A DNA stretch of 64,000 nt from an uncultured Ruminococcus sp. (GCA_902767845.1 CACXIV010000004.1:1-64000); one strand, 5' to 3'. Positions 40,030 through 49,079 are shown, counted from the first letter of the stretch. A program made the numbers and translations. The notes: generated by a model from the sequence alone, not told the origin.

Positions 40030-41691
40030 TTAGCAAAGTCCTATCACCCAGCGGTAGTGCTTTTGACCGCCCTCGATCAGCTCGACGTCAAGAAGAGGAA
40101 ATTCCTCGGCGAGCCTGTCGGTGACGGCGTCTATCTGCTCATTATCGACCCCGGCGCCGCTGAATATCACGCAGGTCTCCTTGTCGTCGATATCCGGGAC
40201 GAGCTTCATGCTGTCGATAATGCCGTCGAGCCAGTCCTCCGAAACGCAGATCAGCTCGCCGTTGAGAAGAACAATGTCCTCACCGGCGCGGCACGCAAGC
40301 CCGTGGTAGGAATAGTCGCGCGTGGCTGTCGTCTGGACAAGCGTAGAAACGTCCTCGAGTCCGCTTTTCATGGAGCTTATCCTGAACTCGGTGCTGTCGC
40401 CCGGGACGTCCATGGCGAGCGCGAAGTAACCCTCGGCGACGCTCTTGCTGGGCAGGATATGAACGTTTGTTTTTCCGCTCAGTTCGACCGCCTGCTGAGC
40501 CGCCAGAATGACATTTTTATTGTTTGGAGTAACCACGATCTCGTCGGCGTCGATGCGCTCAAACGCCTCGACAAACTCCTGAGAGGACGCGTTCATGGTC
40601 TCCTCGCAGTTTATCACAACGTCGCAGCCGAGCTGCTCGAACAGCGTCTTTAATCCGTCGCCGTTCACCACCGAGACCATCGCGAGCTCTTTGTGCGGAA
40701 GCTTCTGCGGCTCGATCTTTTTCTTTAGCACCTCGTTGTGCTGGAGCTGCATATTCTCCATCTTAAAGGTGAGAAATTCGCCGTACTCCTGGCTGAGCGC
40801 GATCACCTTAGCCGGCTTCAGAGTGTGGATATGTACCTTTACGCGCTTTCCGTCCTGAACGACCACCAGCGAGTTGCCGTATACTCCGATATCCTCGATA
40901 TAGGTGGCGAGCTTGAAGCGCTGGGTGTATTTTTCGCTCTTGAGGAGCTGCAAGATAAACTCCATGCAGTAGCCGTCCTCAAAGCTCGAGTTCTCGTTAA
41001 ACAGAGAAAAGTCCGGATTGCTGCCGGTCTCGGGCGCGCGGTGCTCCTTTTGGGCTGTCTTTTCGTTAGTCCTGTAGACCTCGCCGTAAAGGTACTTCAG
41101 CATGCCCTCGAAGATGTAGATAAAGCCCTGTCCGCCGCTGTCGATAACGCCGGCCTCCTTTAGCACGTCGAGCATTTCGGGCGTGTAGGAGAGGGTCTTT
41201 TTCATCTCGGCGATGTACATTGAGAGTATCTCCTCGATGGAGGTATTGCGTGTGATCTGTCCGCGGATATGCTCGATACCCTCGCGCGCTACGGTCAGCA
41301 TAGTTCCCTCTACGGGCTTAATTACCGACTCGTAGGCGGTGCGGTAGCCCCTGATAAGGGCGTTCCTCATCTCGCCGGGACCCGCGAACGCGCAGCGCGC
41401 GAGCTCGCTGTAAACTCCCTTGAAAAACTGCGACAGGATCACTCCCGAATTTCCCCTCGCGCCGAGCAGCATGCCCTCGCTCAGAGTCTTTGAGTACAGG
41501 CCGATCGAGGGATTTGTCTTTGCGTACCTGATCCCGTTGCCGAGAGTCAGACACATATTCGTGCCCGTGTCGCCGTCGGGCACTGGAAACACGTTCAGGT
41601 CGTTGACCTCCGTCTCATGCCTGCTGAGATTTTGGAGTCCGTTTTTGAGCATGTTCTCGAACTGGACGCCGTTGATTTTTCTGTTCCTCAT
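40030..41691 (-). CDS. fakA: Fatty acid kinase subunit A (DAK2/YloV family)
   Basis: FakA phosphorylates fatty acids held by FakB (DegV) proteins, feeding exogenous fatty acids into phospholipid synthesis. 553 residues: DAK2 ATP-binding domain (about 10-200) with VFPVPDGDTGTNM, GARGNSGVILSQF, VEGTMLTVAREG and DSGGQGFIYIFEG; a middle domain; and a C-terminal DegV-like FakA domain (about 330-550) with ELAMVSVVNGDG, IVVTPNNKNVILAAQQA. A DegV gene lies directly upstream (53-base gap with a weak hairpin at about 41719-41740). Being beside AMP-ligases, carriers and acyltransferases strengthens the fatty-acid role. Confidence 0.9.
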   Translation of the reverse strand: MRNRKINGVQFENMLKNGLQNLSRHETEVNDLNVFPVPDGDTGTNMCLTLGNGIRYAKTNPSIGLYSKTLSEGMLLGARGNSGVILSQFFKGVYSELARCAFAGPGEMRNALIRGYRTAYESVIKPVEGTMLTVAREGIEHIRGQITRNTSIEEILSMYIAEMKKTLSYTPEMLDVLKEAGVIDSGGQGFIYIFEGMLKYLYGEVYRTNEKTAQKEHRAPETGSNPDFSLFNENSSFEDGYCMEFILQLLKSEKYTQRFKLATYIEDIGVYGNSLVVVQDGKRVKVHIHTLKPAKVIALSQEYGEFLTFKMENMQLQHNEVLKKKIEPQKLPHKELAMVSVVNGDGLKTLFEQLGCDVVINCEETMNASSQEFVEAFERIDADEIVVTPNNKNVILAAQQAVELSGKTNVHILPSKSVAEGYFALAMDVPGDSTEFRISSMKSGLEDVSTLVQTTATRDYSYHGLACRAGEDIVLLNGELICVSEDWLDGIIDSMKLVPDIDDKETCVIFSGAGVDNEQIDAVTDRLAEEFPLLDVELIEGGQKHYRWVIGLC

Positions 41692-41744
41692 ATGATCATT
41701 TCCTTAAAATTACCGTTAAGACCGCTGCCGCGGCCGGTCTGACG

Positions 41745-42680
41745 TCAGCCCTGAGCGTCGATAAGCTTCTGGATAAGCGCCTTTTCGGTTTCAAGACCCT
41801 TGGAGATGGGCTTGCCCACATAGTAAGCCGCCATGAGTCCGGGGCCGATATTTACGCCGCAGAAGGGAAGCACGTCGATGATGATAACGTCCTTGGGCTT
41901 GAAGCGCTCGAGGATCATCTGCTTGTACTGCTCTGCCTGAGCGAGTCTGTTTGTCTGGGCGATAAAGATTATCTGGTCCGAGGGATCCTCTACCGTGTTC
42001 TCGAGATAATCGAGGAGGACGGCGTAAGCCTTTTTAGCGCCCTTTACCTTGCCGATAACGGTCGTGAGGCCGTTGTAGTCAAATTCGCCGATGGGCTTGA
42101 TTCCGGCAAGCTTGCCGAAGAACGCCTTTGACTGGGTGAGTCTGCCCTTCTTGGCGACAAAGCTGAGGTCGTCGAGCCAGCCGCACTGGTGGACGCGGTT
42201 CTTGTTTGCCTCGATATAAGCGGCTGTCTCACCGATCGAATGACCCTCCGCCCTGTACAGCGCGGCGAGAATGACGATAAGTCCGTGACCGGCGCTGAAC
42301 CTGAGCGAGTCAACTACCTCGATCTTGGCGTCGGGGTGCTTTTCGAGCACCTGCTTCTTAGCCTGCTGAGCAAAGCCTACAGCGCCGCTGATACCGCCCG
42401 AAATGGTGATCGCGAGCACGTCCTGGCCGTTCTCGACGCATTTTTCAAAAGCCGCCGCGAACTCTTCTACGTTCGGCGGAGCGGTAGCGTAAGAGTCGGG
42501 ATCCTTGCCGAGCTCCTTGTAAAACTTCTCGCGCTTTTCATTGCTCCAGTCGGGGTACTCGTTTATCTCTGTCTTGTCGGGATATACAACGTGTCCGTTG
42601 ACGGTCACGATGTCATACTTCTGCTTGAGTTCGCTGTTGATGTCGCAGGAAGAGTCCGCGACAATGGCAAATTTGTTCAT
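41745..42680 (-). CDS. DegV family fatty-acid-binding protein (FakB type)
   Basis: 311 residues. FakB proteins bind a fatty acid and present its carboxyl to FakA. Motifs: FAIVADSSCDIN, SYATAPPNVEEFAAAF (conserved TSxP-like region), LAITISGGISGAVGFAQ, EVVDSLRFSAGHG, WLDDLSFVAKKGRLT, and FCGVNIGPGLMAAYYVGKP, which holds the C-terminal fatty-acid loop. Directly before fakA in the operon. Chain-length preference cannot be read from the sequence. Confidence 0.9.
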   Translation of the reverse strand: MNKFAIVADSSCDINSELKQKYDIVTVNGHVVYPDKTEINEYPDWSNEKREKFYKELGKDPDSYATAPPNVEEFAAAFEKCVENGQDVLAITISGGISGAVGFAQQAKKQVLEKHPDAKIEVVDSLRFSAGHGLIVILAALYRAEGHSIGETAAYIEANKNRVHQCGWLDDLSFVAKKGRLTQSKAFFGKLAGIKPIGEFDYNGLTTVIGKVKGAKKAYAVLLDYLENTVEDPSDQIIFIAQTNRLAQAEQYKQMILERFKPKDVIIIDVLPFCGVNIGPGLMAAYYVGKPISKGLETEKALIQKLIDAQG

Positions 42681-42698
42681 TTTTTTGACCTCTCTTTA

Positions 42699-43628
42699 TT
42701 AAAAATATTTATTTATAAACTCTTTTAATCCGTTTTTTGTCTGTTCCTCTCCGGCGGCGTAGTCCACGATATGCTGAGCGCCCTCGACAGCTATCAGCGT
42801 TTTTTCCGAGGCGCAGGCGTTGTAGTTTTCAAGCCCGTACTCAAACGGCACCGTGGTGTCGCCCGTCCCGTGGATGAACAGCGCCGGGATATCCGTTTTC
42901 GCAAGCGAACTGCCGCAGGAGGTGTTGATGTCCTCCCCGAGCTCGGCGCGCGCGATCAGCCTGATCACGGGCAGTACGAGGAACGGCGGTATCCTTCGCT
43001 TTTTGCTGTCGTACCAAAGCTGCTTTCCGACAGAGGAAAAAGCGCAGTCGATAACCATTCCCTTTACCTTGTCCGAACCGAGCTTATCCGAGGAATAAGC
43101 CACCGCCGAGCTGCCCATTGACGAGCCGTAAAGAAGGATCTTTTTGACGCTGGGCTTGGCGCTTTCAAGCGCGACCCACTTTATGATGTCGTACTGCTCG
43201 ATTATCCCGAGCCCGTGCCTGCTACCGCCGCTTTCGCCGTGAGCGCGCTGGCTTATGAACATCAAATTGAAGCCCATATCGTAAAGGTGCCTCGCCTGCA
43301 GGCAGAAATTGCTTATCGGGTTGCCGCAGTAGCCGTGGACGAAGATCACGGTTTTATCGCTTTTTCTGTCGATGTAATCGGCGTACAGCACAGCTCCGTC
43401 GCGTGCGGTCACGCTGATACGTTCGGCAGTGCGGCGGCGTATGAATATATCCGCCTCGACAAGCTCGTCCATGTACGGCTCGTAGCGCGTGCCGATAAGA
43501 TCGCGCTTTGTGAGCTGCTCGCTGTTGTTTTTCCGCGAAAATACCATGTGATACATCAGCGCGGCGGGTCCCGCGGCGAAGATCAGGTATGAAGCGATCA
43601 GCCCGAGCGCAATATATAGAAATATCAT
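42699..43628 (-). CDS. Membrane-anchored alpha/beta hydrolase
   Basis: 309 residues. N-terminal membrane helix (about 3-27), then a serine hydrolase: VIFVHGYCGNP (oxyanion), FISQRAHGESGG, nucleophile LLYGSSMGSSAV, acid in FIHGTGDTTVPFEYG, and His in GAQHIVDY. It resembles the BAAT/YqkD-like group of outer-face hydrolases. 15 bases after the LRAT gene and 18 before degV. In this setting an acyl-ester or acyl-thioester substrate is plausible. Confidence 0.87.
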   Translation of the reverse strand: MIFLYIALGLIASYLIFAAGPAALMYHMVFSRKNNSEQLTKRDLIGTRYEPYMDELVEADIFIRRRTAERISVTARDGAVLYADYIDRKSDKTVIFVHGYCGNPISNFCLQARHLYDMGFNLMFISQRAHGESGGSRHGLGIIEQYDIIKWVALESAKPSVKKILLYGSSMGSSAVAYSSDKLGSDKVKGMVIDCAFSSVGKQLWYDSKKRRIPPFLVLPVIRLIARAELGEDINTSCGSSLAKTDIPALFIHGTGDTTVPFEYGLENYNACASEKTLIAVEGAQHIVDYAAGEEQTKNGLKEFINKYF

Positions 43629-43643
43629 ATCATCAACTCTAAG

Positions 43644-44066
43644 TTACTTTTTTTCGCCGCCGAAAAGCATGCTCTGCCACATTGAGCGGACATGCTCCTC
43701 CTGCGCGCTTTTCTTCTCTCCGAGCACGCACTCGCTGGCGAAATGCTCGCAGTTGTTGTGGAGGATATTGTAACCGCCCTCGCCTATCCTCGACCGGGCG
43801 AGCCTTACGGTCTCGTCGGGAGGGACGCGGCGCTTTTTCTCTCTGCGGTCAAACACGGCGACCTCCACGATCCTGCCGCTCGAAAACTCGTCGATATCGA
43901 CAGCCTGCACCGTGATATTCTCATTCTTTTCCTTAAATTCGGGCACGGGGGGATATCCGAACTGGATCACCTCGTCCTCGCTTACAAAGACGCCGTAGTG
44001 GTAAAAGGAACCGACTTTTATCCTTATCATGTCGCCCTTTTTGCAGTCGGCAGGCACCCACTTCAT
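43644..44066 (-). CDS. LRAT-domain (NlpC/P60-fold) protein, possible acyltransferase
   Basis: 140 residues. LRAT-type proteins use a Cys to move acyl chains between lipids or to cut them. The motif HYGVFV carries the first catalytic His (His23), and ILHNNCEHFASEC carries the catalytic Cys106 in the family signature NCEHF. The third triad residue, His35 in animal PLA2G16-type enzymes, is Gln35 here (VIQFG), still a polar residue as tolerated in NlpC/P60 folds. No membrane helix at the C-terminus, unlike mammalian members. Start codon overlaps the acyl carrier protein stop (TGATG), so carrier and LRAT protein are translated together, suggesting the carrier supplies its acyl donor. Confidence 0.83.
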   Translation of the reverse strand: MKWVPADCKKGDMIRIKVGSFYHYGVFVSEDEVIQFGYPPVPEFKEKNENITVQAVDIDEFSSGRIVEVAVFDRREKKRRVPPDETVRLARSRIGEGGYNILHNNCEHFASECVLGEKKSAQEEHVRSMWQSMLFGGEKK

Positions 44067-44323
44067 CAGAGCTTGCCCCCGATGTAATCCGCGACGTCGC
44101 CGACGGTGCCGAAGGTATCGACGCCGGTTTCGTCGTCAAAGCGGATATTGAATACCTCCTCGATCGCGATAACGAGGTAGAGCACGTTGACCGAGTTGAG
44201 TCCGAGATCCTCCATGAGCCTTGTGTTCTCATCCGCGGCGTTTATCTTATCCGCGTTGCCGCTGTCGGCGATGAGCAGGATATCCTTTAGCTTTGAAATG
44301 ATTTCAGGTTTAGTCATCAGCAT
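44066..44323 (-). CDS. Acyl carrier protein
   Basis: 85 residues (83 if the second Met, in a TGATG overlap with the upstream stop, is used). Four-helix carrier with the phosphopantetheine site LGLNSVNVLYLVIAIEEVF, where Ser follows Asn in place of the usual DSL (NSV). Not the housekeeping fatty-acid ACP: its context is an AMP-ligase that probably loads it, and the sequence around the Ser resembles discrete carriers of secondary pathways. Coupled to both neighbours by overlapping codons. Confidence 0.9.
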   Translation of the reverse strand: MLMTKPEIISKLKDILLIADSGNADKINAADENTRLMEDLGLNSVNVLYLVIAIEEVFNIRFDDETGVDTFGTVGDVADYIGGKL

Positions 44324-45828
44324 TTTTTATATCTCACAATCTTCATGCTCGGAGTTCTCTCAAAGTCCTTGTCCCTGATCTCGATGCGGTTGACGCGCTC
44401 GAACGCAGGCAGGGAGGCGTTGACCTTTTCAAGCTCCGATATGATGTATTCTTTGGGGTTATCAAGACCCATTTTTGAAACGACGGTCATTCGGGGAACC
44501 ACCTCAAGCGCGAGGATATGTCTTTCGCCCTCGATATCCTCGAACACCTGTGAATCCTGGATAAACGGCAGAGCGTTGAACTTGCTCTCGACCTCCGCCG
44601 GAGATACGTTCTCACCGTTCGGAAGAACGATGATCTCCTTGATCCTGCCGGTGATGTAGAGAAGCCCGTTTTCGTCGATGCGGATAAGGTCGCCGGTCTT
44701 GAACCAGCCGTCCTCGTAAACGCCCTCCTCGTCTTCTCCGACATAGCCGTCCATCATGTTTTTGCCCTTGAGCCACAGCTCGCCGTCGACGATCCTGAGC
44801 TCCTGATTCGGGTAGGGATAACCGATTGATTCGGGATATTCAAGGCTCAGGGGATTGCCCGAAACAAGGTTCGCGGACTCGGTGAGTCCGTAGCCCTGGA
44901 GCAGCTTTATGCCCATTTTGTCGTATTCCTCAATGAGGTAGGGCGCCACTACGGCGGCTCCGGCGATTATGGTTTTCAAATCTTCACCGAGCATGTTTTT
45001 GCCGAACTGCTTTGAAAGCGTAAGCGACATTTCGGCGAGCGCCGGCACCATTACCATTATTGTGGGCTTGAACACCGCGATATCGCGGAACATATCCTTG
45101 TTGTTTTTGCAGATGAACATTGTGCTGCCCGTGTAGAGCGAGGTCATGAGGTTTCGGATAAGGCCGAAAACGTGAGACAGCGGAAGAACCAGAAGATATC
45201 TCTGGTAAAAAACGTCCCAAACGCCATAGCAGCCGTTAACCGTGCCCTGCATGACAGCGCAGTTTGACAGCAGCGCGCACTTGCTTTTGCCGGTAGTGCC
45301 GCCGGTGAACATCATAACGCAGGGCGTCTCGGGAGTACAGCTAACCATTTCGGTGGGAGTATCCGAGGTCTCGGTGATCTCGATAAAGCCCACATGGTCG
45401 AGCTTTTTCTGTGCGAGCTCAACGCTTGACTCGAGCGAGCCCTGATACACCAGCGCGCTGATCCCGAACTTGAGGCAGCAGCCGAACACCGCGGTTTTGT
45501 CGAGGTGAGCGGGCATTATCACCGCCGTGAGTCCGAGCGTGGTAACGGCGATGAACGCCTTTACAAGGTCGTAGGAATTTTGCGCCAAAACAGCGACCCT
45601 CGCGTTCTCTCCCTTAGCCTTCTCGAGAATAAGGGTCCTGAACAGAGCGGCGTCACGCTCAAGCTCTGCGTAGGTGTGCTTGCTGTCGATGGTTTGAACA
45701 GCGATCCTGTCCGCGAAATCCTTTACGCATATACCCCACATTTCGCTGACCGTACCGCGCTCGACGATCCTTTCAAAATCCTCGGGCTTGGTAAATTTTC
45801 TGAATTTTTCTCTGGTATCCGTAATCAT
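44317..45828 (-). CDS. AMP-dependent acyl-CoA/acyl-ACP synthetase
   Basis: 503 residues of the adenylate-forming (ANL) family. Core motifs: MMFTGGTTGKSKCALLSN (A3, ATP), LPLSHVFG, GYGLTESANLVS (A5), GWFKTGDLIRIDENGLLYITGRIKEIIVLPNGENVSPAEVE (A7-A8, in separate pieces), and the catalytic Lys near the end in RTPSMKIVRYK. It should activate a carboxylic acid as acyl-AMP and load it on the carrier protein encoded directly downstream. Gly-rich His motif and size fit medium or long-chain substrates, but chain length is not readable. Confidence 0.92.
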   Translation of the reverse strand: MITDTREKFRKFTKPEDFERIVERGTVSEMWGICVKDFADRIAVQTIDSKHTYAELERDAALFRTLILEKAKGENARVAVLAQNSYDLVKAFIAVTTLGLTAVIMPAHLDKTAVFGCCLKFGISALVYQGSLESSVELAQKKLDHVGFIEITETSDTPTEMVSCTPETPCVMMFTGGTTGKSKCALLSNCAVMQGTVNGCYGVWDVFYQRYLLVLPLSHVFGLIRNLMTSLYTGSTMFICKNNKDMFRDIAVFKPTIMVMVPALAEMSLTLSKQFGKNMLGEDLKTIIAGAAVVAPYLIEEYDKMGIKLLQGYGLTESANLVSGNPLSLEYPESIGYPYPNQELRIVDGELWLKGKNMMDGYVGEDEEGVYEDGWFKTGDLIRIDENGLLYITGRIKEIIVLPNGENVSPAEVESKFNALPFIQDSQVFEDIEGERHILALEVVPRMTVVSKMGLDNPKEYIISELEKVNASLPAFERVNRIEIRDKDFERTPSMKIVRYKKC

Positions 45829-45840
45829 AAATATCTCCTT

Positions 45841-46488
45841 TTATTCAGCCAATTCCTTTAGCTGTTTTTCCCTTTCGTAAAGCAGCCTTGTAGCCGCGTC
45901 TATCTCGGCGAAGGTGGGTCGCTCGCCGTAGAGCTCGGTCACGCTCACCCTCTCGCCTATAACGACCTTCAGCCGGTCGAAAAAGCCATTTCTCGGTTTG
46001 ACGTAAACTGGGATGATCGGCGCGCCGCTGCGAATAGCCATCAGCGTCATGCCCGACTTGAACTTTGCTCCCTCGTCCTCGCCGACGCTTATCCTGCCCT
46101 GCGGAAACAACGAGACGACCTGACCCTGCTTGAGCCTGTCGGTGATGTCGCGCATGGTGTTGATCGTGACGTTTTTTCTGTCGATCCTGATACAGCCGCA
46201 AGCGCGCAAAAATCCGCCTGCCTTGCTGTCCATTATCTCCTCGCTGCAAATAAAATGGTGCTGCCTGTACCACAACACGGTCATCAGGTACACGGGATCG
46301 ACAAAGTCGGAATGATTGGCGATTATAAGCGCGCCGCCCTTTATCTTTTCCCGAGCCTTTTCGGACGCGTAGATCCTCTTCGGTCTGAGCCAAAGCAGAG
46401 AGGGTATCGCGCCCGTGACCTTGATGAAGCCCTGTACAAAGGGCACGGGGTCAAAGCCGCCCGTTTTTTTAGTTTTTACTTCTTTCAT
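45841..46488 (-). CDS. PlsC-type acyltransferase 2
   Basis: 215 residues from the ATG at 46488 (GGGGA 9 bases upstream). Lysophospholipid acyltransferase domain: IIANHSDFVDPVYL carries the catalytic HxxxxD (His-Ser-Asp-Phe-Val-Asp), RIDRKN binds the acceptor, and LFPQGRIS replaces the usual FPEGTRS, with Gln for Glu. It overlaps the other PlsC-type gene by 20 bases. Two adjacent acyltransferases suggest sequential acylation of a two-position acceptor. Confidence 0.88.
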   Translation of the reverse strand: MKEVKTKKTGGFDPVPFVQGFIKVTGAIPSLLWLRPKRIYASEKAREKIKGGALIIANHSDFVDPVYLMTVLWYRQHHFICSEEIMDSKAGGFLRACGCIRIDRKNVTINTMRDITDRLKQGQVVSLFPQGRISVGEDEGAKFKSGMTLMAIRSGAPIIPVYVKPRNGFFDRLKVVIGERVSVTELYGERPTFAEIDAATRLLYEREKQLKELAE

Positions 46489-47107
46489 TAAGCTCATTCC
46501 CCAACTCAATAATCCTCTGCCGCAGCGCGTCCGTAAAACGGCTTATGTTCTCCTTTTCGTCGAGCGAATCGTCGATATAGTCCTTCGGGTACATCGGAGT
46601 GCCGATCATAACCCTCGCGCGCCCGGCGCAAAAGTACCTGCCGTTGGTGTACACCGGAATCACCGGGACATTCGCCGAAAGCGATAGATACGCCGTGCCC
46701 GGCTTGAACTCGAGCGGGACAGCCTCGCCCTTTCGGGGGATCCTGCTCTCGGGAAACACCCCGACAACTCCGCCTTTTTTGAGGATCTCCTCTGATTTAT
46801 ACATAAAATCAAAATTGCGGACGTCGCGGTCAACATATATTCCTCCGAGCATTTTCAGAAACAGCCCCAGCGGTTTTTTATCGAAAAGCACCTCGGCCAT
46901 CTGCACTCTGAGCGTGCGCGTGAAGAACACGAACAGGTACGCGGCGTAATCGAACACCGAGGTATGGTTGGAAGCGATTATCGCGGCTCCCTTTATATGC
47001 CTGCCCTGAACCGACTTGTCCTGACAGTATACCTTTGTCCTGAATACTATCTTCTGCGCCGGCCAGGCGGTGATTTTTACAAACCAGTTAAATAATTTAA
47101 TCAGCAT
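46469..47107 (-). CDS. PlsC-type acyltransferase 1
   Basis: 212 residues. Acyltransferase domain with IIASNHTSVFDYAAY (catalytic His and Asp in HTSVFD), GGIYVDRDVRN, VGVFPESRIPRKGEAV (FPESR in place of FPEGTR) and VPVIPVYTNG. N-terminal amphipathic or weakly hydrophobic helix (LFNWFVKITAWPAQKIVF) for membrane association. It overlaps the ligase-ACP gene by 11 bases and is second in the operon. Confidence 0.88.
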   Translation of the reverse strand: MLIKLFNWFVKITAWPAQKIVFRTKVYCQDKSVQGRHIKGAAIIASNHTSVFDYAAYLFVFFTRTLRVQMAEVLFDKKPLGLFLKMLGGIYVDRDVRNFDFMYKSEEILKKGGVVGVFPESRIPRKGEAVPLEFKPGTAYLSLSANVPVIPVYTNGRYFCAGRARVMIGTPMYPKDYIDDSLDEKENISRFTDALRQRIIELGNELNERSKN

Positions 47108-49034
47108 CTTGTTGCCTGCTCTTTATATAATTGTGCAGCCCCTTTACGGTGTTCAGGCTGCTGTCGCCCGACGGGAACGGAATATTGTACTCGTCCCTGA
47201 GCTGTGAGATTATCGCCAGATAATCAAGGCTGGTGCCGCCCTCGTCGAGGAAGAAATCCGCGGTGTAGCCTATCTCGCTCTCGGGCTTGTTCAGCGCGAC
47301 AGCGAACATGCGCGTGATCGTGCGCGCGATCTCGTCGTCGATCCTCTGCCCCGAGTTTTTATCGGGTGTGACCTCCGCAAGCGCTCCGCTCTCGAAATCC
47401 TTTTTGAGCCTCAGCCTGTTCAGCTTAAATTCATCGCCCTTCAGAAGGCCGTCCTCTGTGAATATCAGCTTTCTGATCTGTCCTGCAAGGCGCAGCTCGG
47501 CGAGCTTTTGACGGACATCGCGCTTGACTTCGGCGAGCTTTTCCGACGAGATGTATTTGTTTACCGAAACTATGAGCACCGGCTCGGTATTGCCGCCGGT
47601 ATCCGCTCCGATCAGGCAGACTCCCCTGACTCCCGGGCAGGCGATCTTCCCCTCGATAAGGTTGGGGTTAAGGTTCTCGCCGTTCGGCGCGATTATAAGG
47701 TCGTCGCGCCTGCCGAGGATCCGGTAGCATTTGCCGTCAAACTCAGCGAGGTCGCGCGTGTTGAACCAATCGGTGTTCGGCTTTTTCTCCCCGTCCTCGA
47801 TTATGTAACTCGCCATCGCCCTGCCCTTTACGAGCAGCTCGCCGTCGGAGTTTATGCTGTACTCGACGCCGGCCATAGGGAGTCCGACCGAGCAGGAGTT
47901 GAGCCGCTTTCTGTTTGAGCTCAGCTCCACCGAGGTAATGCCTATCTCGGTCATTCCGTAGCCGTCCGCGAGGCGGTAGCCTATGGTGTTGAAAAATTCA
48001 AGTATCTCGGGGCTGATGTAGCTTCCGCCGGTTATCATGAACCTTATGCTCTCGCCGAACATGTTTTCCCTTACCTCACGGAAGGCAAGCCTTGAGAAGC
48101 AGTCGCCGAGAAGCGGTATGCCGCCGGTCATTCGGCTCAGTTTCATGCCCTTTTCAAACTTTTTATACGTATCCTCGCCGCGTTCCTTTATCGTCCTTAA
48201 CGCCTGCTCGTATACCTTCTCCCAGAACAGCGGGACAGCGAACACGTGAGTGACCTTGTGTCTTTTTATCGTATTGGTTATGGTGGAGGGCTGCATGTCG
48301 TTCAGTCGCACAAAGGTGCGCGAGAAAAACGCGAACCAGATATACACCGCTACCAGTCCGAAAATATGGTAAAACGGCAGAAAGGTCAAAAGCTTGAGCT
48401 CGCTTTCGTAGTGCTTTTTTATCTGTCTGCATTTTTTTATTATGCTGTAGCTGCCCTGTATCTGCCGGTAAAATTCCTCCGCGGTATAGGCGCAGACCTT
48501 GACGTTCGCCGAGGTGCCCGAGGACATCACGAATATCTCGGTGCCGAACTCTCCGCCGCTTATCGCGCTTTCGGACGGGGTTACGGAGCTTTGCAAAATC
48601 GTCCTGACGGAAAACTCCTTTTCGTCCGAGATAACGGCGACGGCTCCGCAGGTTTTCAGCGCGTATTCGAGCGTCTGATCGTCGAGGCGCATGTTCATCA
48701 GCAGCGGTCTGAATCCGCAGCGCAGCACCGCCCAGAAAATCTCTATCCACTCGAGGCTGTTGTCCATATAAATGCCGACGACGGAATCATGCGCCTCTCC
48801 CCCGAGGCTCTCCTTTATCGCGGCGGCCATGCGCAGGACGTTGCTCTTTGCCTGAGCGTAGGTGGTCTTTACTATCCTGTAGCCGCGGCTCTCCTCAAAC
48901 ATCACGTTTTCGCCCTCGGAAAACATCAGCTCAAACAGCGCGGCAAAGTCTCGCCCTGATTCGCTGTATTTTTTGATTTTTGCCTCTACATAGGCGTCTA
49001 TAGAATTGTATCCGCCGAGAGTGCGCTTATCCAT
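47097..49034 (-). CDS. AMP-ligase fused to a C-terminal acyl carrier domain
   Basis: 645 residues, first gene of the operon. Adenylation domain (about 1-545): A3 motif is degenerate (VMSSGTSANVKVCAY instead of SGTTGxPK), A5 is DGYGMTEIG, A7 is WFNTRDLAEFDGK (TRD for TGD), A8 is GRRDDLIIAPNGENLNP. The carrier domain (about 560-640) has the phosphopantetheine Ser in FFLDEGGTSLDYLAII. A self-loading ligase-carrier of this form works as a starter module in lipid or lipopeptide pathways. The degenerate ATP loop may alter activity. Start ATG follows AGGGGTA. Confidence 0.88.
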   Translation of the reverse strand: MDKRTLGGYNSIDAYVEAKIKKYSESGRDFAALFELMFSEGENVMFEESRGYRIVKTTYAQAKSNVLRMAAAIKESLGGEAHDSVVGIYMDNSLEWIEIFWAVLRCGFRPLLMNMRLDDQTLEYALKTCGAVAVISDEKEFSVRTILQSSVTPSESAISGGEFGTEIFVMSSGTSANVKVCAYTAEEFYRQIQGSYSIIKKCRQIKKHYESELKLLTFLPFYHIFGLVAVYIWFAFFSRTFVRLNDMQPSTITNTIKRHKVTHVFAVPLFWEKVYEQALRTIKERGEDTYKKFEKGMKLSRMTGGIPLLGDCFSRLAFREVRENMFGESIRFMITGGSYISPEILEFFNTIGYRLADGYGMTEIGITSVELSSNRKRLNSCSVGLPMAGVEYSINSDGELLVKGRAMASYIIEDGEKKPNTDWFNTRDLAEFDGKCYRILGRRDDLIIAPNGENLNPNLIEGKIACPGVRGVCLIGADTGGNTEPVLIVSVNKYISSEKLAEVKRDVRQKLAELRLAGQIRKLIFTEDGLLKGDEFKLNRLRLKKDFESGALAEVTPDKNSGQRIDDEIARTITRMFAVALNKPESEIGYTADFFLDEGGTSLDYLAIISQLRDEYNIPFPSGDSSLNTVKGLHNYIKSRQQDAD

Positions 49035-49079
49035 ATCGTCTTTTTACCCCTATTTTCCCTATTGTACAATAACTTGGTT

